From: Boletus sp. NGJ | Lineage: Eukaryota > Basidiomycota > Agaricomycetes > Boletales > Boletaceae | Reading direction: 5' to 3' | Length of the DNA stretch: 64,000 nt | Assembly: GCA_019096195.1 (NCBI GenBank) | Contig: JAGTXK010000072.1 | Coordinates: 248,001 to 312,000, forward strand | Part shown: one piece after another, positions 60,897 to 64,000 of the stretch | Position numbering within the stretch: position 1 is the stretch's first letter | Layout of the letters: every line of letters starts with the position of its first letter | Program-made: the position numbers and the translations under genes | The notes under the pieces: generated by a model | The model's database searches: none | The model's input: only the letters and a program-made list of their open reading frames with translations | Told to the model about the DNA's origin: nothing

Positions 60897-62379
60897 CCTA
60901 CGTGGTCGTTGGCTTCGAAGAGTGAAAGGAGGAAATGTTTTCGGTTTACTCGTGGTGCGCAAAGTAGCCTCACAAACACGTTTCCTTATTCTTAATCGAG
61001 TCCCAGCCGCCTCGTGACTTTGGCGCTCATTTTTACTCGGATCCCAGCTATTAGGTGACTTCGGTGCGACGACCAGGTAAGCAGTCAACTAATCGGCCAA
61101 ACCTTCGGTTGTTGCCACAGGTAATCTTTCCCCGCGACTTGGGAGTGCTCGTCGTGTCTCGGATGCAGGACTCGGTTTACGACGAGCGTACAATCCACAT
61201 TAGACCCACTCGCTACATACCGTAAACAAAACACGCGTGCATCCCAGGACGTTCTTGAACAGGGATCGTTCGTCAAGATGGGAGACGAATGTATGCGCCA
61301 CCCGATCTCGAATTCACAAATATTCATCTGTGTGGCGTTTCGAGAACAGCTTGCGCTCACTGCTAATATACGTCGGATAGGCGGTCGTCGCAGACGTGCG
61401 TGAGTATTTCTTTGGATACCTAATAACAAATCGTTCAGCACGCACATGGAACTGACAAAAATGCTTGAGTTCGCTCTCAAGTATTATGCTGAGCTCTCGG
61501 AAGCAGGTTTCATCAATTGCGGTATGCGCGGCGATGTGATCGAGTGTATGTCATGTTCTCATGCTTCTTAAAAGGTCCAATTTGGCATAGAATTATCATC
61601 GCTCCGAGTGTTGGTATGATGACGCCAAAGACAATCGAAGCGGGGCAGATAGTCCTTGTTGTATGACTTGTCAATTGTCACTTTTTGAGTCACGTCGGAC
61701 CCTCAAGTCAACTGATATGTGGAGACGCATCTCCGAGTGGCCTACCAACGAGTATGTCACACTCGTCGATGAACACTCCAACGTGTTCGTAGCGCGGGTT
61801 CACCTTGATCTCAGAGCCTCCCCTGCTTTCTGTGGATAATAGTACCGCGGTCATCATCTAGGACAAGTCTAAGCTCGTATCATCGCCTCCGGTGGTTTCA
61901 CCCTCCTCCTGGGCTGTGATCGGCGTGGTTGCGTGGGTATGGGTGGACAGGCAGATGGAAAGCATTCATCGGAGTGTGGTAGCGATTACGACGCACATGA
62001 GTCGTTGCACACCAAGAAGCGCCTTCGGTCCCGGGCGAGGATGTGCTGGACGAGATGGCGACAATGGATGGCAAGGTTGTCCATGTCATTTCGTCGTATG
62101 ATCTTCGAGGTACGTGCGTTGTTCGTATGCGTATGGTCTGTCTCGGTACGTTGGCTGTTTTGTTTAAAGACGATATCACGATATGTGCGGTGTCCGAATG
62201 GGCGGGGCGTATCACGCTATGTTCGCGTGTACATGCCACTGTACTTCTCTGAAGACGTCGGGATGGCACAACTCAGAGACATCGATCTCAGGATAAACGC
62301 TCATGACCTGGAACTTGACAGATCTTGTTCCATGATGTCGTCGACAAATAGCACGTTAACTTAGAGTTGTGCATATCCT
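60897..62379. other. 1.5-kb spacer between the duplicated segments
   Basis: A frame at 61447 (MELTKMLEFALKYYAELSEA) with a GTGTAT donor, and open stretches near 61740-61840 and 61930-62360, might be pieces of a spliced gene on the plus strand. I could not join them into a convincing protein and recognise no domain. The WD40 gene promoter should lie near 60900-61100. Confidence 0.35.
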
Positions 62380-63710
62380 CGTAATAGTAGTGTGATCTCG
62401 TACATCATGCAACCGACGTTGAAAGTTATTATCGATGAGTCAAACAAGTCGAAAGTAGGATTCTCTCCGTCGACAATTCTTCCATGCCGGGAGTCTACAT
62501 ATGCATCGAATCACTCGGATGAATGCATTTCATCTTCGGTACCTGAGCCACAACACATCCATCCGGGAAACGTCATCGACAACCTGAGGGTAGCCTTGCC
62601 TGATTTTCGCTGATGTGATCCACTGTGAGTCTGACGGCATAAGCGTAATGAAATTGCGCGCACTGTAAGATGAACCCCCCCGCCGGAGGGATGAGATGCA
62701 TCGTTTGCTTGCTGCGCCTAATAGGAAATAAGCTATCATGACATGGCACATAATAACAAGAAAAAAAGACGTACTGGGCCTACTTCCTGTGGATTTGCAG
62801 AGCCTTGTCTAGTACGAGAAGCGTCTTCGTTCGGACGGCTAGCGTGAGCATCCTCGGTACTAGGCAATTGAGGCTGTAGTGCCTGACGAATCCTTGCATA
62901 CAAACTCGAGGAAGAAACAGCTTTCGGTTCTTCAGGTGATGTCGCGACCATTCGCTGAGATGATATATTAGACACACCGCATCCGATATCTATCAAGAGT
63001 ACTCACTGGTACTCGTTGACCCGCAGCCATCCACGAAGGTCCCCCGTTTATGGGGTCTAATCTCGCTGGCGACTGGGAAGGAGATCGACGATCGGCATGC
63101 CGACGCGATTTTCTAGGAACTCGAACGGGTTGATGCGAAGTGGGTTCCTTGTTACCCTTCTTGGTCCTCATCTGTAACCACTCTTTAAACTTTGTAATGC
63201 CCTGAGACGACTCGACAATGTCGAGATGTTTCTCTGCACATGTCAATGGAGGGTAGATCATTGGTATGGTGTCTGACAACTGCGCTATGGCATGTGGCGC
63301 GTCAGGGGGCGGCACTTCGTCCTCACGATGGGCCGAGGATCCTGGAGACGGTGGCTCAAGAAATATCAACACAGAGGGGAGAGCATGAAGTAGTGATCAC
63401 CAACCTCGTCAAAATCGAATTCAGCGGCGGGCGCGCCGGATGGCACTTCGACCTGTGCAATGGTCAGACCTCGCTTTGAGGGGCAAAAGATCGAACAGAT
63501 ACCTCAAGGAGATCGTCATCGCGGTCTTCGCCGTGTGTCGCGGACCTGAGTGGACCTGATTTTCCGTGTTCTCCCTGGTGTACGAGTTGGTGCGGTCCTT
63601 TTCGTAACAAGATGGTAAACTCGTACCAGGGAGGAGTCAGATGGTTTATTGTCATGGCCGCCTGGGATTGAAGGTCGCTCGCCTCGTTGCCTTTCCTCAG
63701 CGAGAGCTTG
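62380..63710. repeat. segmental duplication, copy B
   Basis: Partner of 58550-59860. It forms the 3' part of the epsin-like gene. The tail exons are open throughout with matched splice sites. See copy A for the boundaries and comparison. Confidence 0.85.
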
Positions 63711-64000
63711 CTTCGATGCATCGATGGCGCGCCTGAGCTCATCGTCGTCCCTTTCCATTTTCCTTGGTTGGTTTGCAAGACTCTCATCCTCTTCGTCCTC
63801 CTGCATACTTGGTCCTCTAACCACGCGATCATGCATAGAAGCACGGTTTCCCCGCACTTCCCTAAGGCGACCAGTATCGCTAAGAAGGTCAGAGACATCT
63901 TTTGCCTTTACCCGCACGTTAGCCCCACAATCTTTTCCATCTGAGTCCACATACTGGAACTCCTTGAGCGCATTGATGATGTACAGGTTGTCTCTGAAAT
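62530..64000 (-). CDS. epsin-like ENTH-domain protein (5' part outside window)
   Basis: Epsins bind PI(4,5)P2 through the ENTH domain and ubiquitin through UIMs during clathrin-mediated endocytosis. The window's last bases encode the second half of an ENTH domain: FRDNLYIINALKEFQYVDSD, then GKDCGANVRVKAKDVSDLLS and DTGRLREVRGNRASMHDRVV. A ubiquitin-interacting motif follows, DDDELRRAIDASKQALAEE, keeping the acidic start, the Ala and the Ser. The rest is not a standard epsin end: GERPSIPGGHDNKPSDSSL, DRDDDLLEVEVPSGAPAAEF, a basic block RKSRRHADRRSPSQSPARLD, MVATSPEEPKAVSSSSLYAR and a final exon that can be read to SDSQWITSAKIRQGYPQVVD and DVLWLRYRR, TGA at 62530. I see no clathrin box or NPF motif in the tail. 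The exact last intron is uncertain. Confidence 0.75.

Noticed and set aside
61447-62364. Possible spliced plus-strand gene between the duplicated segments
   Set aside because: Several open pieces exist, but I could not join them with convincing splice sites or find a domain, so no CDS is called.

Overview
The window is nuclear DNA of a filamentous basidiomycete, most likely an Agaricomycete. The reasons are dense introns of about 48 to 60 nt with clear branch-point and acceptor signals, short intergenic spaces between housekeeping genes, and protein families with basidiomycete-style sequence (Sec72-like, Spt20, Sds3-like, long DOA10, MYND protein). A Cantharellales or Rhizoctonia-like species is possible, but I cannot place the order from sequence alone. 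Exon structures were built by hand from reading frames plus splice signals; uncertain ends are flagged.

Layout. 1-12.4 kb: HD-domain nucleotidase (cut by the window edge), Sds3-like subunit, F-box protein, dienelactone hydrolase, ADE16/ATIC purine enzyme, SPT20, and divergent HGH1. 12.4-17 kb: sparse region with a decayed or divergent Elongin C-like reading frame and a GATA-factor gene. 17-22.8 kb: an orphan zinc-ribbon protein, DED1 helicase and, divergently, a Sec72-like TPR protein. 22.8-31.4 kb: gene-poor, with TPT1 and App1 head to head and a tiny two-exon gene of 53 codons. 31.4-42.4 kb: RING E3 with a very acidic segment, NCS1 nucleobase permease, and DOA10/SSM4. 42.4-51.3 kb: intergenic tract, APC13 and RRP4 converging tail to tail, a MYND protein, Y14 and HP1. 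51.3-64 kb: an orphan membrane-anchored protein with 8-residue repeats, an orphan protein with two KEN boxes, a WD40 gene carrying a duplicated tail, and the epsin-like gene that shares that tail, cut by the window end.

Functional themes are ordinary core biology: chromatin and transcription (Sds3-like, SPT20, HP1, GATA), RNA (DED1, TPT1, RRP4, Y14), protein quality control and ubiquitin (F-box, RING, DOA10, APC13, HGH1, Sec72) and nucleotide metabolism (HD nucleotidase, ADE16, NCS1 permease). I see no CRISPR, no operon, no tRNA or rRNA gene I can support, and no transposon or virus-like coding sequence. I do not see an obviously new multi-gene system. The most interesting structure is the roughly 1.3 kb segmental duplication at 58.5-59.9 and 62.4-63.7 kb, which joined the tail of an epsin-like gene in frame to a WD40 gene. 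Second comes a cluster of inferred non-canonical splice sites: three GC-AG introns and three GTCCGY donors.
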